Source: an uncultured Parabacteroides sp. (GTDB lineage: Bacteria; Bacteroidota; Bacteroidia; Bacteroidales; Tannerellaceae). From it: a DNA stretch of 64,000 nucleotides. The notes under the pieces are model-generated. The model searched no databases, was not told where the DNA came from, and saw only the letters and a list, made by a program, of their open reading frames with translations. Of the stretch, positions 9,872 through 18,334 are shown piece by piece. The translations under genes were made by a program, and so were the position numbers. Numbering within the stretch: the first letter of the stretch is position 1; each line of letters opens with the position of its first letter. Location of the stretch: assembly GCA_949298575.1 (NCBI GenBank), contig CASFXH010000026.1, positions 1-64,000 on the forward strand, in the 5' to 3' direction.

Positions 9872-10720
9872 TTATTCGTCCACCGAGCTTAATCCAAGTG
9901 ACTTCCGGAACTCTTGAGGCGACATTCCCGTATGCCGACGGAAGAACTTGTTGAAAAAAGAAAGGTTGCTGAATCCAAGCGTAAACGCGATTTCCTTGAC
10001 ACTCATGTTTGTCGCCCTCAGCCGGGCCTTCGCGTCGACCGTGATGACTGATGAGATGAATTCCAATGGTGTCATACCCAGCGCTTTTTTGATGCTCGTG
10101 CAGAAATGCGGTAAGGAAAGATTTAGACTGGAGGCGTAGAATGAGACGGTGTGTTGCGTTTTATAATTTTCCATAACCATTTGGATAAACCGTCGCGACA
10201 GCTCGTTTGTCCGGTTATATTGGCTGGTGGTAAACCATTCTTTATGTTGCGCATAAAGGTCGGCTGTCCCTTGAAGGATGATGGTTAGGAACGCGACGAT
10301 CAGTTCCTTATTGTGGGTGATGCATTCTTTGGGGATCGACAGGGCCTTGTCGAGCAGCAAATAACCCTCCCGATAGAGAGCGGCGAGGGATGGATCCATG
10401 GTCAAGACGGGATGCTCACTCATGACCGGGATGATATTGATGGTTGATTTGATGAAATCCATATTGGTCAAGAATTCTTTTGAGAACCCGACACTGTAGA
10501 ATAGGATATCACTCGTGGCGTCTACGACATGGGTAATGGTTCCGGGAAGAAGGATGATGAAATCATTTTTTCTGACCGTGTGATTCTTTAAGTTAATGGA
10601 GACGATAGCTTCCCCTTCAACGCAAAGTAAGAACAGCCCGGATTTGATGTCTTTGGGGAACAAGCTATATTTTTGGAGATAATTCTTGTCGATATTATTT
10701 TTTACGCTTAGATTGTTCAT
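9872..10720 (-). CDS. AraC-family transcriptional regulator
   Basis: 282 residues: an N-terminal cupin-like effector domain (about 20-150) and a C-terminal AraC double helix-turn-helix (about 180-278). The C-terminal signature includes VKEIAFTLGFSNLSFFNKFF and HTGMSPQEFRKSLG. Such proteins usually sense a small ligand and control a nearby operon. The closest candidate is the GH20 gene, but it is convergent, so the target is unknown. The last residues LGLSSVDE end 72 bp from the 23-bp repeat array. Confidence 0.92.
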   Translation of the reverse strand: MNNLSVKNNIDKNYLQKYSLFPKDIKSGLFLLCVEGEAIVSINLKNHTVRKNDFIILLPGTITHVVDATSDILFYSVGFSKEFLTNMDFIKSTINIIPVMSEHPVLTMDPSLAALYREGYLLLDKALSIPKECITHNKELIVAFLTIILQGTADLYAQHKEWFTTSQYNRTNELSRRFIQMVMENYKTQHTVSFYASSLNLSLPHFCTSIKKALGMTPLEFISSVITVDAKARLRATNMSVKEIAFTLGFSNLSFFNKFFRRHTGMSPQEFRKSLGLSSVDE

Positions 10721-11072
10721 GCTGCCAAACGGTTTATGAATATTGTTTTTTCCTTATTACGTGTAAAAATAAGGATTCTTATTGGTCTTTAGGAGAAGGA
10801 ATTAAAAATGGAACATAGAAACCAAAGAATAGTATAGGATTTGGCGTTTTGTCCGGTTTTGTGGCTTGTTAATACGTAGGTTTAGGTAGGGTGGGGAAAA
10901 GCACTAGAGAGAGGATTATCCTGCTGTCAAGCGTAGTAGATGTTCTCAAACATTCACTTTATCCAAGAGAATAAAACAGCAAGTTATTTATAGGTAGAAA
11001 AAAAGTGTCTCAAATAGCCTCGAGTCCCCTCGATGCGGCAACAGGAAATCCTTCTCTCTATATATTTATGAA
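10721..11072. other. Intergenic region upstream of AraC gene
   Basis: No convincing gene. It contains the inverted repeat at 10752-10774 and a weak hairpin near 11020-11040 (GCATCGAG-GGGA-CTCGAGGC on the minus strand), followed after 12 nt by a T-run, which may terminate the small-protein genes upstream. AT-rich overall. Confidence 0.5.
10752..10774. promoter_or_regulatory. Inverted repeat, possible operator
   Basis: CCTTATT and AATAAGG flank a 9-bp centre, 32-54 bp upstream of the AraC gene start. The position suits an autoregulatory site, but no second copy was found. Confidence 0.3.
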
Positions 11073-11267
11073 CTAGTGTTGTGTGGTATCTTGTCCGTTT
11101 TTCATCTTAATTACGCGGAGAACCGCGGATGAAATGGCGATAATACCCAGTACGACCATAATAATGGTCTTGTTGGTCGGATTTTCAAATGAAGTTGTAC
11201 CAACCAATACTAAGATAATGCATGAAAGCATTAAAAGTGCGTCTATTAAGTCTGAACTAATTTTCAT
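11073..11267 (-). CDS. Small two-helix membrane protein
   Basis: 64 residues with two predicted transmembrane helices (about 10-24 and 34-50), joined by a short polar turn ENPTNK, and a basic tail RVIKMKNGQ. Not recognised. It lies 56 bp downstream of a similar 71-residue protein on the same strand, with which it shares helix-turn-helix topology. AT-rich, unlike neighbouring core genes. Confidence 0.6.
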   Translation of the reverse strand: MKISSDLIDALLMLSCIILVLVGTTSFENPTNKTIIMVVLGIIAISSAVLRVIKMKNGQDTTQH

Positions 11268-11323
11268 CTTGATAATAAGTTTAAAATGTTGATTGATTTA
11301 ATAAATTATTCCCGTTAAAAATC

Positions 11324-11539
11324 TTATTTCTCCTTGCTTGGAGTCTCAACCGTAGCTTCACTCGTAGTTGTGCTTAACCCTTTCATGATGCCAAAGAGTC
11401 CGAATCCAAGCGTCCCCATTACGACGACGAGCTTCACATAATTATTAGGAATAATATTGCTGCAAGCCAATACGCAGCTGGCGATTGTCAATAGAATATA
11501 AAGGTAAACACGTACGTTACCCGATTTCTTTTTTGTCAT
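11324..11539 (-). CDS. Small two-helix membrane protein
   Basis: 71 residues: a lysine-rich start MTKKKSGNVR, two predicted membrane helices (about 11-28 and 36-53) separated by NIIPNNYVK, and a polar C-terminal tail. Not recognised. It is probably co-transcribed with the 64-residue protein downstream and may be its distant paralogue. Confidence 0.6.
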   Translation of the reverse strand: MTKKKSGNVRVYLYILLTIASCVLACSNIIPNNYVKLVVVMGTLGFGLFGIMKGLSTTTSEATVETPSKEK

Positions 11540-11634
11540 AATAATTTAGTATTAATTTGTTTGATAAATGGGTAAAATAAACACCCTGAGAAGAAATGTT
11601 CTCAGTTCGCATGTTAATTATGGAACAAATAATA

Positions 11635-12042
11635 CTAAATAATTAATTTCCGTAGGGAATAGACGTATTTTCCCATCCGGTGTTCAAGTGTGGATATGTG
11701 AGAAGAATTGATATAGGAATAAGTTTGATAGATCTTATTCAGTTGGTTCACGTTCTTTAGACGAATCAAGGCATGTTCTTTTTCGATATGTTTAAGGAAG
11801 CGGATGTCGAAGCTATGGGATATGGTTTGGAAAGCTCTACGTGGCGTTAAGCAATTGCTTCCTTTTAATTCGTTGCTTAAGATTTCTATCTTGTGTTGGA
11901 AATCTTTCGTTTGTGAATCTTCATTCATAAAGGCATTTTCTTGCGCGTAGCGAAGATTGTTCTCGCTCATGACCGCATGATCCTCTGGCGCAAGAAAGAG
12001 TGCGCACATCAGCAAGCCTAATATGAATAATATCCTTTTCAT
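11635..12042 (-). CDS. Hypothetical secreted protein
   Basis: 135 residues with a signal peptide (MKRILFILGLLMCALFL). The rest is polar and helical, with no cysteine pairs or known domain seen. The -7 element lies only 5-12 bp upstream of the ATG, so the transcript may be nearly leaderless. It heads a minus-strand row of three small AT-rich genes with the two membrane proteins. Confidence 0.6.
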   Translation of the reverse strand: MKRILFILGLLMCALFLAPEDHAVMSENNLRYAQENAFMNEDSQTKDFQHKIEILSNELKGSNCLTPRRAFQTISHSFDIRFLKHIEKEHALIRLKNVNQLNKIYQTYSYINSSHISTLEHRMGKYVYSLRKLII

Positions 12043-12046
12043 GCCG

Positions 12047-12054
12047 CGAAGATA
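12047..12054 (-). promoter_or_regulatory. -7 promoter element TATCTTCG
   Basis: Matches the Bacteroidetes TAnnTTTG consensus with C at position 7 and is followed by CG. It lies immediately before the start at 12042. Confidence 0.4.
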
Positions 12055-12154
12055 AAAGGTTTAATTGATATATCATAGATGGAATAAAATATTGTTATAA
12101 ATTTGCTGGATAATTTAACGACGCGCATGGACCTAATTTTTGAATGGATATAAG

Positions 12155-13039
12155 ATGATGAAAAAGAATCAGTTTACCGCTTGGATGGAGGCGGCTCGCC
12201 CTAAGACTTTAGCGGCGTCGATCAGTCCGGTCTTGGTAGGTGTCGCCTTAGCTTACCGGGATGATGTTTTTAAGGTGGGAGCGGCGATTTTATGTTTGGG
12301 CGTCGCCTTGTTCGCTCAAATCGCCAGTAATTTCGCCAATGATTATTTTGATTTTAAGAAAGGAGCAGACGGTTCGGATCGTTTGGGGCCTGAGCGTGCG
12401 GTCGCGTCTGGTTGGATAACGCCTAAGGACATGTTGGTGGGGACCTTCCTTATGTTAGCGTTGGCATGTGCTTTAGGTTGTGGTTTGCTTTTTTATGCGG
12501 GATGGGAATTGATTTTTGTGGGATTGGCTATCGCGGTATGCGTGTTGGCTTATTCCGCGGGGCCTTATCCTTTAGCTTATCATGGTTTGGGGGATGTTTG
12601 CGTGTTGCTTTTTTATGGGATTATCCCGGTTTGTTATACGTATTATGTGCAGGCGCTCGAGTTCTCTCTCTTGGCCTTTTTGCTCTCGTTGGCTATTGGC
12701 ATGTTGTCGATTAATATTTTGGTCGTGAATAATTATCGGGATTATGAGCAGGATAAGCAGGCTTCGAAACGGACGTCGATTGTATTGTTTGGCCGGCGTT
12801 TTGGTTTAGGATTTTATTTGGTGAATCTTGTTTTGGCTATGCTTATTTGTTTGCCTTTGATTGCTTACGCGCCGATTTGGTTGATCATTTTATATGGAGC
12901 TTATTTCGCGCTTGCGATCAGCACATGGTTGGAGTTGCGCCGGAAAAGAGGGAAGGCTTTGAATCGCACTTTGGGGCATACTTCACGGAACGTATTGCTT
13001 TTCGCTTTGTTGCTTGTGCTGACTTTATGCGTTTTATGA
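12155..13039 (+). CDS. menA: 1,4-dihydroxy-2-naphthoate polyprenyltransferase
   Basis: Membrane UbiA-family enzyme attaching the prenyl chain in menaquinone synthesis. About 294 residues with eight or so membrane helices. The first aspartate motif is NDYFDFKKGADGSD and the second NNYRDYEQD, both needed for Mg-prenyl diphosphate binding. The N-terminus AARPKTLAASISPVLVG is typical of MenA. The start could also be 12140 or 12158. A strong terminator follows, shared with the convergent DJ-1 gene. Confidence 0.94.
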   Translation: MMKKNQFTAWMEAARPKTLAASISPVLVGVALAYRDDVFKVGAAILCLGVALFAQIASNFANDYFDFKKGADGSDRLGPERAVASGWITPKDMLVGTFLMLALACALGCGLLFYAGWELIFVGLAIAVCVLAYSAGPYPLAYHGLGDVCVLLFYGIIPVCYTYYVQALEFSLLAFLLSLAIGMLSINILVVNNYRDYEQDKQASKRTSIVLFGRRFGLGFYLVNLVLAMLICLPLIAYAPIWLIILYGAYFALAISTWLELRRKRGKALNRTLGHTSRNVLLFALLLVLTLCVL

Positions 13040-13044
13040 AAGGA

Positions 13045-13088
13045 AAATGCCCGGAACGGATTCGTAATGGAAAACGTTTCGGGCATTT
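13045..13088. terminator. Bidirectional terminator between menA and DJ-1 gene
   Basis: AAATGCCCGGAACG pairs with CGTTTCGGGCATTT. It lies in the 92-bp gap between convergent genes. Confidence 0.8.
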
Positions 13089-13131
13089 GGATTGTTTATA
13101 ATAGTCTAATGTTCTTCTAGATAAAATAGGA

Positions 13132-13677
13132 CTACAATAACAGTCCCGCGGCGACTTCTTCCGCGGTAGCTTCTCCTCGTAAGGCGGCGACGAGAGCTAA
13201 ACCGAATTGGAAGACAAGGCCCGGACCTTTTCCGGTGATGACGTTGCCATCTGTTTCCGTCGCGTTGCCTGTCGCTTCCGCTCCGATCATTTTTGTTTCG
13301 AATCCCGGATAGCAGGTCGCTTTTTTACCTTTCAATAAGCCTAATCCGCCTAAGACGAGTGGCGCCGCACAAATAGCCGCTACGATTTTGCCTTCCCGAT
13401 ATTGATTGAGTAACGCCTCTTTTAAAGGAACGCATTCATTCAGGTTCGTGCTACCAGGCAGACCACCGGGCAAAATCAAAGCGTCAATGCCCGATAAGTC
13501 GAGCGTGCTTAATGTCGTGTCCGCGATGAATTTCATGCCATGAGCACCTGTTACGTTCAAATCTTCCGTGATGGAGGCGGTTAACGCGTTGACACCTCCC
13601 CGACGCAGAATGTCTACAGTTCCCGTCGCTTCCATTTCCTCAAATCCTTCCGCTAAGAATACGATTGCTTTTTTCAT
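13132..13677 (-). CDS. DJ-1/PfpI family protein
   Basis: 181 residues beginning MKKAIVFLAEGFEEMEATG. The ATG at 13677 is chosen over 13734 because a -7 element (13705-13712) lies between them. The fold signature includes EGFEE and the nucleophile-elbow cysteine in AAICAAPLVLGG. The family covers YajL-like deglycase or chaperone proteins, often annotated as ThiJ; the exact activity cannot be deduced. It follows tonB by 59 bp and appears to have its own promoter. Confidence 0.88.
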   Translation of the reverse strand: MKKAIVFLAEGFEEMEATGTVDILRRGGVNALTASITEDLNVTGAHGMKFIADTTLSTLDLSGIDALILPGGLPGSTNLNECVPLKEALLNQYREGKIVAAICAAPLVLGGLGLLKGKKATCYPGFETKMIGAEATGNATETDGNVITGKGPGLVFQFGLALVAALRGEATAEEVAAGLLL

Positions 13678-13704
13678 ATCCAATTTGTTTTTAAGTTCCG
13701 GAGG

Positions 13705-13712
13705 CAAATATA
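13705..13712 (-). promoter_or_regulatory. -7 promoter element TATATTTG for DJ-1 gene
   Basis: A perfect TAnnTTTG match on the minus strand, 28 bp upstream of the chosen start. It helps decide the start codon. Confidence 0.45.
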
Positions 13713-13736
13713 AGGTTTTTAGTGGAAACGCCAATA

Positions 13737-14555
13737 TTATTTTAATCGGTAAACATAAGTGATCGTCCCGCTTTGGTTGTTAGCCCCGCTAATGCTATTG
13801 AATTGAGCTTTTCGAGCGGCTTCCAAAGCGCTTCTGCGCATCGAGGCGTTGTCGATATTCGTGCCTCGACCGATTTCCGCGAAGATTACGTTCCCTTTGG
13901 GGTTAACCGTGATGTTGATGACGATACGTCCTTCTTCTTGTATCGTGTAGGCGGGGCGGGGCAATCCTCCAGCGCCAAGGGAACGGCCATTCAAGTCGAA
14001 GGAGCCGTAGCCGCCGATTCCCTCGTTTTCTCCATGGTCTGAATTACCGAAGGGACTGCCTTGGTTGCCTGTCCCGCTCGGCGCGTCTCCTTGGCTGTTG
14101 CCTGCCGCTTGGCCCGCGCCAAACGCGTCGGCCACTTGGTTGCTGATGGCTTCTTGTCGCTTGCGACGTTCTTCCGCGGCACGTTCCCGTTCCTCTTGTT
14201 CTTTCCGGAGCTTTTCCGCTTCGGCTTCTTGTTCGCGTTTCTCTTCTTCTTCATTGAGTGAGACGCTTTCTTCCAGATCTTGGGTTAGCAAGCCTTGGTC
14301 GGGAGGAGTGGGCTCGGGGGCCGGTTCCGGGAGGCTGGTCGAGGCGGTCTCTTGGGGGGCCTCCGGGCCCGTGTATTGGGGCTCGAAGGTGCCAGCGGCC
14401 GCGTCGATATTGCCAAAGTTGACCAGGACACCCCCGTCCTCTTCCGGCACTTGAGCCCGCATGATCGTGAATCCCAGGATCGCCAAGATGATCCCATGGA
14501 AAACGATCGTGCCGATCGCGCCGTATATGTCGTCTTTATTCCATTTCATACGCAT
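13737..14555 (-). CDS. tonB: TonB-like energy transducer
   Basis: 272 residues: a short cytoplasmic N-terminus (MKWNKDD), one membrane helix (about 10-30), a long Pro/Glu/Ala-rich periplasmic linker with a charged EEEKREQEAEAEK stretch, a glycine-rich segment, and a C-terminal TonB domain (about 185-272) with NGRSLGAGGLP. It couples the ExbB-ExbD proton channel to outer-membrane TonB-dependent receptors. Last of the exbB-exbD-tonB set, 12 bp after exbD. Two possible starts, 14555 and 14549. Confidence 0.9.
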   Translation of the reverse strand: MRMKWNKDDIYGAIGTIVFHGIILAILGFTIMRAQVPEEDGGVLVNFGNIDAAAGTFEPQYTGPEAPQETASTSLPEPAPEPTPPDQGLLTQDLEESVSLNEEEEKREQEAEAEKLRKEQEERERAAEERRKRQEAISNQVADAFGAGQAAGNSQGDAPSGTGNQGSPFGNSDHGENEGIGGYGSFDLNGRSLGAGGLPRPAYTIQEEGRIVINITVNPKGNVIFAEIGRGTNIDNASMRRSALEAARKAQFNSISGANNQSGTITYVYRLK

Positions 14556-14567
14556 AGGGGGAAAGCC

Positions 14568-14975
14568 TTATTGAGGTCTTGTGGCGAGCACCATCCTGAA
14601 TTTATTCTCATTCGCGATATTCAATATCTTCACGATCTCCTTGTAGGGGACAGTCTCGTCGGCATAGAGGGCGACAAACATCTCCGGCTCCTTCGCGTAA
14701 CTTTCTTGCAGGAAGGGGGTAATGTCTTCGAATGAGACACGCGTCTCCTTCTGGTTGCCGAACGCGACGTAATAGTTCAAGTTGGCGTCGATCGTCACCC
14801 GGGTCAAGGGCTTGGCCGCCGTTTGCTTTTGGGATTGGGGCAGCGTAACCTTGATGGCGTTAGGCACGACAACGGTCGACGTTACCATAAAGAAGATAAG
14901 CAAAAGGAAGATGACATCGGTCATGGATGCCATGCTGAATGATTCGTTGACTTTTGTCCTTCTTTTTAATGCCAT
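14568..14975 (-). CDS. exbD: ExbD/TolR biopolymer transport protein
   Basis: 135 residues with a single N-terminal membrane helix containing the proton-relay aspartate in SMTDVIFLLLIFF and a periplasmic domain. It partners ExbB. It lies 31 bp after exbB and 12 bp before tonB on one transcript. Confidence 0.93.
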   Translation of the reverse strand: MALKRRTKVNESFSMASMTDVIFLLLIFFMVTSTVVVPNAIKVTLPQSQKQTAAKPLTRVTIDANLNYYVAFGNQKETRVSFEDITPFLQESYAKEPEMFVALYADETVPYKEIVKILNIANENKFRMVLATRPQ

Positions 14976-15006
14976 ACCTTATATATTATATTACGGTAGA
15001 TAAAGT

Positions 15007-15708
15007 CTAGTTCGCCGGCTCGTTGAGCAAGTCCATGAACTCCATGGTGCGGGCCTCCATCTTATTGACGACGTTGTCGACCTGGGTGACCAGATAGTTG
15101 TAGGCGAAGAGGGCGATGATGCCGACGACCAAGCCGCCGACTGTCGTCACGAGCGCCTCATAGATACCGCCTGAGAGCAGGCTGACATCCACGTTCGTCC
15201 CCGCGTTGGCCATGTCGAAGAAGGCACGGACCATACCGGTCACCGTCCCCAGGAAGCCCAGCATCGGCGCCCCGGCCGCGGTGGTCGCGATCAAGGGGAA
15301 GCCTTTCTCCAGCTTGGCGACCTCTAGGTTGCCGACATTCTCGATGGCGATCAGGACATCGTTCATCGGGCGGCCCAGGCGAGTAATGCCCTTCTCGATC
15401 ATCCGGGCGGAGGGCGTGTCGACACTCTTGCAGAGGTTGAGGGCCGACTCCACCTTGCCTTCGTGGATGTAGTCCTTGATTCGGTTCATGAAGTTCTCGT
15501 CTTCCTTGCTTGCCCGGCGGAGGACGATCAATCGTTGGATAAAGATATAAACGGCCATCAACGAGAGGATGAGCAGGACGATCATGATCCAGCCACCCTT
15601 CACCGCCAGGTCAAGAATGTTCATCTCCGCCTCGGCCGCCTCGGGCGCGAGGGTTGTCAGTTCGGGCATTTGTCCGGCTGTTGCCGCTTGCGATAAGTAG
15701 AGCATCAT
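15007..15708 (-). CDS. exbB: MotA/TolQ/ExbB proton channel protein
   Basis: 233 residues with three membrane helices (about 35-55, 145-165 and 190-210). The family region GFLGTVTGMVRAFFDMA lines the channel, followed by ALVTTVGGLVVGIIALFAYN. It energises TonB together with ExbD. It follows pdxJ by 32 bp; the pdxJ-exbB-exbD-tonB order is a conserved Bacteroidetes arrangement. Confidence 0.94.
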   Translation of the reverse strand: MMLYLSQAATAGQMPELTTLAPEAAEAEMNILDLAVKGGWIMIVLLILSLMAVYIFIQRLIVLRRASKEDENFMNRIKDYIHEGKVESALNLCKSVDTPSARMIEKGITRLGRPMNDVLIAIENVGNLEVAKLEKGFPLIATTAAGAPMLGFLGTVTGMVRAFFDMANAGTNVDVSLLSGGIYEALVTTVGGLVVGIIALFAYNYLVTQVDNVVNKMEARTMEFMDLLNEPAN

Positions 15709-15740
15709 GGATGTGTTGTTTCTAGAGGGTGAATATTTTA

Positions 15741-16460
15741 TTAGGAATTAGATAGACATGTCTTGTATTGGGCGATGGTCTCCCGGAGGCCGAGATAGAG
15801 CGCGTCGCAGATCAGGGCATGGCCGATGGAGACTTCCTCGAGCCAAGGGATGCTTTGGCTGAAGTAGGCCAAGTTGTCGAGGTTCAGGTCGTGCCCGGCG
15901 TTGACGCCAAGGCCCTGGCTCTTCGCGTATTGGGCCGCGGCGACGAAGGGGGCGACCGCCGCTTCACGGTCTTTCCCGTAGGCGCTGGCGTAAGGCTCGG
16001 TGTAGAGCTCCACCCGGTCGGTACCCGTCTTGGCGGCCCATTGGATATTCTCCAAGTCGGTGCCGACGAAGAGGGAAGTGCGGATCCCATGGGCGGTGAA
16101 CCGCTCGACCAGCTCGCTCAGGAAGTTGAAGTTCGACTGGACATCCCACCCGGCGTTCGACGTGAGGGCGTCGGGCGCGTCGGGCACCAGCGTCACTTGC
16201 GTCGGCCGGACCTTGCAGACCAGGTCGATGAAGCGGTCTGAAGGGTAACCTTCGATATTGAACTCCATCTTAAGAATAGGCTTGAGGTTGTAGACGTCGT
16301 CGTAGCGGATATGCCGTTCGTCGGGACGAGGATGGACGGTGATGCCGTCCGCGCCATAGGATTCGCAGTCTTTGGCCACACGCAAGAGGTCGGGGTTGTT
16401 GCCTCCCCGGGCGTTCCTGATCGTGGCGACCTTATTGATGTTTACGCTTAATTTAGTCAT
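15741..16460 (-). CDS. pdxJ: Pyridoxine 5'-phosphate synthase
   Basis: 239 residues. It condenses 1-deoxyxylulose 5-phosphate and 3-amino-2-oxopropyl phosphate to pyridoxine 5'-phosphate. Recognised from [30 protein letters not shown], the segment [17 protein letters not shown], and [12 protein letters not shown] with the active-site histidine. Length is typical. First gene of its minus-strand operon and divergent from the CBS gene. Confidence 0.96.
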   Translation of the reverse strand: MTKLSVNINKVATIRNARGGNNPDLLRVAKDCESYGADGITVHPRPDERHIRYDDVYNLKPILKMEFNIEGYPSDRFIDLVCKVRPTQVTLVPDAPDALTSNAGWDVQSNFNFLSELVERFTAHGIRTSLFVGTDLENIQWAAKTGTDRVELYTEPYASAYGKDREAAVAPFVAAAQYAKSQGLGVNAGHDLNLDNLAYFSQSIPWLEEVSIGHALICDALYLGLRETIAQYKTCLSNS

Positions 16461-16514
16461 ATCTTGTTGTCGTATACTATTTCTTGATTACTTTTGTGCC
16501 ACTGAAATCGAGGG

Positions 16515-16522
16515 CAAATGTA
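16515..16522 (-). promoter_or_regulatory. -7 promoter element TACATTTG for pdxJ operon
   Basis: A perfect TAnnTTTG match 55 bp before the pdxJ start, inside the 89-bp divergent gap. Confidence 0.5.
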
Positions 16523-16549
16523 AGCCCTTTTGAGGAAACTTCAACATAA

Positions 16550-17209
16550 ATGCGGATAAAAGATTTCATAACGGATGAGACGCCCACGTTGAAAAGCGTT
16601 GATACGGCGTTAGATGGCTTGGACATGATGGACGACTTCAAGCTGCGCCACCTGCCTTTGCTGGAGGGGGGGAAGTACCTCTGCCTGGTCTCGGAGAGGG
16701 ATCTCCTGGCGATGGACGACCTCGACGCCCCCATCGGGAAGCCTCTCTTGATGGCGCCTTCGCTCAGGCCCGAGGCTTACCTGCACGAGGCGATGGCCCT
16801 CGTGGCGCGCTACGACTTGACGCTCCTGCCCGTCGTCGGGGAGGAGGGGAAATACGTGGGGGCGATCCGTGTGGAGCGCCTGCTGAGAGAGGTCGCGCGC
16901 TGGTGCGGGGCCGAGGAGGAGGGAGGCGTCGTCGTCCTCGACATCGGGCCGCGCGACTACGCCCTGACGGAGATCGCCCGCCTCGTCGAGTCGAACAACG
17001 CCCATGTCCTGAGCCTCCTCTCGAGCGTGGACCGGGAGACGGGCCGCCGCCGGGTGATCCTCAAGATCGACCTCGCCGACGCCTCGCCCGTTGTCCGGAG
17101 CTTCGAGCGCTTCGGCTACGATGTCGCCGCCTGCTCCCTGGAGGCGGGCACCGTCGATCCGGGACTGAGGCGGCGCGTCGACGAGCTGCTTTATTACATC
17201 AACCTCTAA
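16550..17209 (+). CDS. CBS-domain protein with ACT-like C-terminus
   Basis: 219 residues: two CBS motifs (about 5-115, ending VGAIRVERLLREV) and a C-terminal ACT-like fold (about 125-195, beginning VVVLDIGPRDYALTEIARLV). Such proteins sense adenine nucleotides or similar ligands, but the role here is unknown. It is 18 bp upstream of nadK and probably co-transcribed, a common Bacteroidetes pairing. Third codon positions are strongly GC-rich, as throughout 16.5-22.2 kb. Confidence 0.85.
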   Translation: MRIKDFITDETPTLKSVDTALDGLDMMDDFKLRHLPLLEGGKYLCLVSERDLLAMDDLDAPIGKPLLMAPSLRPEAYLHEAMALVARYDLTLLPVVGEEGKYVGAIRVERLLREVARWCGAEEEGGVVVLDIGPRDYALTEIARLVESNNAHVLSLLSSVDRETGRRRVILKIDLADASPVVRSFERFGYDVAACSLEAGTVDPGLRRRVDELLYYINL

Positions 17210-17227
17210 ACCCCAAACGACGAAAGC

Positions 17228-18124
17228 ATGAAAGTAGGCATTTTTGGCAGTGAGCATCAAGCGGGGCGCAAGAGCGTCATCCGCCGCCTGTTCGACAAGT
17301 TGGCGAGCCTCGAGGCCGAGGTCTTCGTCGACCAGGCCTTCTACGATTACCTGGGCTCGGCGATGGACATCCGCCCCGCCGTCAGCGGACTCCTCACCAG
17401 CGACGAGTTCGACCTTACCCTCGCCCTCAGCCTCGGCGGCGACGGCACTTTCCTTCGCACCGCCGCCCGCGTCAACAAGCGTCGCGTCCCTATCCTCGGC
17501 ATCAACACCGGCCGCTTGGGCTTCCTGGCGGATGTGGGGGGGAATGAGATCGAGGACACGCTCGACGAGATCTTCAAGAACTATTATAAGGTAGAGGAAC
17601 GGACGCTCCTCCGCCTCCACACCCACGAGCGCGCCTTCCGGGGCTACAATTACGCCCTCAACGAGATCGCCGTCCTCAAGCGCGACAGCTCGTCGATGAT
17701 CACCATCCACACCTTCGTGGGCGACGACTACCTGACGTCCTACCAGGCCGACGGCCTCGTCATCGCCACCCCCACCGGCTCGACGGCCTATTCCCTCAGC
17801 GTCAACGGGCCCATCATCGCCCCCGCGTGCCGCGACTTCGTCCTCAGCCCCGTCGCCCCGCACTCGCTGAACGTCCGCCCGCTCGTCGTCCCCGACACGA
17901 GTGTCATCCGTCTCCGCGTCGAGAGCCGCAACCGCTTCTACCTGATCTCGCTCGACGGCCGCTCCGAGATCTTCCCCACGGGCGTCGAGCTCACCATCGG
18001 CAAGGCCGAGCACGCCGTGCAGGTCGTCAAGCGACACGGGCATACCTTCTACCAGACCCTCCGCGAGAAGCTCATGTGGGGCGCCGACGTCCGCCTCCCC
18101 GACGAGCTTAAGCCCGGCCGTTGA
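17228..18124 (+). CDS. nadK: NAD kinase
   Basis: 298 residues. It phosphorylates NAD to NADP. Diagnostic motifs are LGGDGTFLRTA (GGDG), NTGRLGFLADV, ALNEIAVLKRD (NE) and ATPTGSTAYSLSVNGPI. Length is typical. Very GC-rich codon use. Downstream, a new promoter at 18173 separates it from the HU-like gene. Confidence 0.96.
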   Translation: MKVGIFGSEHQAGRKSVIRRLFDKLASLEAEVFVDQAFYDYLGSAMDIRPAVSGLLTSDEFDLTLALSLGGDGTFLRTAARVNKRRVPILGINTGRLGFLADVGGNEIEDTLDEIFKNYYKVEERTLLRLHTHERAFRGYNYALNEIAVLKRDSSSMITIHTFVGDDYLTSYQADGLVIATPTGSTAYSLSVNGPIIAPACRDFVLSPVAPHSLNVRPLVVPDTSVIRLRVESRNRFYLISLDGRSEIFPTGVELTIGKAEHAVQVVKRHGHTFYQTLREKLMWGADVRLPDELKPGR

Positions 18125-18172
18125 TCCGCTCTCCTTTTTCCTGGATCACTTGTGAATGTGGGGAAGAGTTCC

Positions 18173-18180
18173 TATCTTCG
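18173..18180 (+). promoter_or_regulatory. -7 promoter element TATCTTCG for HU-like gene
   Basis: TATCTTCG followed by CG, with a TTG about 20 bp upstream (18150-18152) as a possible -33 element. The predicted start of transcription, about 8 bp downstream, falls at the first unit of the adjacent repeat array. Confidence 0.5.
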
Positions 18181-18189
18181 CGACAGGAA

Positions 18190-18291
18190 CATATATATGC
18201 CACTCGTGTTAACATATATATGCTGGCATCGGTAACATATATATGTTATTATCCATAGCATATATATGCTCGGATCATTAGGATATAGGTG
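18190..18291. repeat. Phased CATATATATG array, 23-bp step
   Basis: Identical 10-bp palindromes CATATATATG start at 18190, 18213, 18236 and 18259, exactly 23 bp apart, with unrelated 13-bp spacers. A degenerate fifth copy (GATATAGGTG) starts at 18282, still in register. The array begins at the predicted start of the HU-like transcript, so it would form its 5' leader or an operator over the start site. Confidence 0.9.
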
Positions 18292-18334
18292 TCAGGTGTA
18301 AGAATATATATAAACCATTATATCATACATTATT

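Noticed and set aside
16610..18043. 477-codon open frame on the minus strand opposite the CBS and nadK genes
   Set aside because: It is antisense to two clear genes and arises from their GC-rich third positions. The translation has no domain and an Asp/Glu/Val-rich composition typical of shadow frames.
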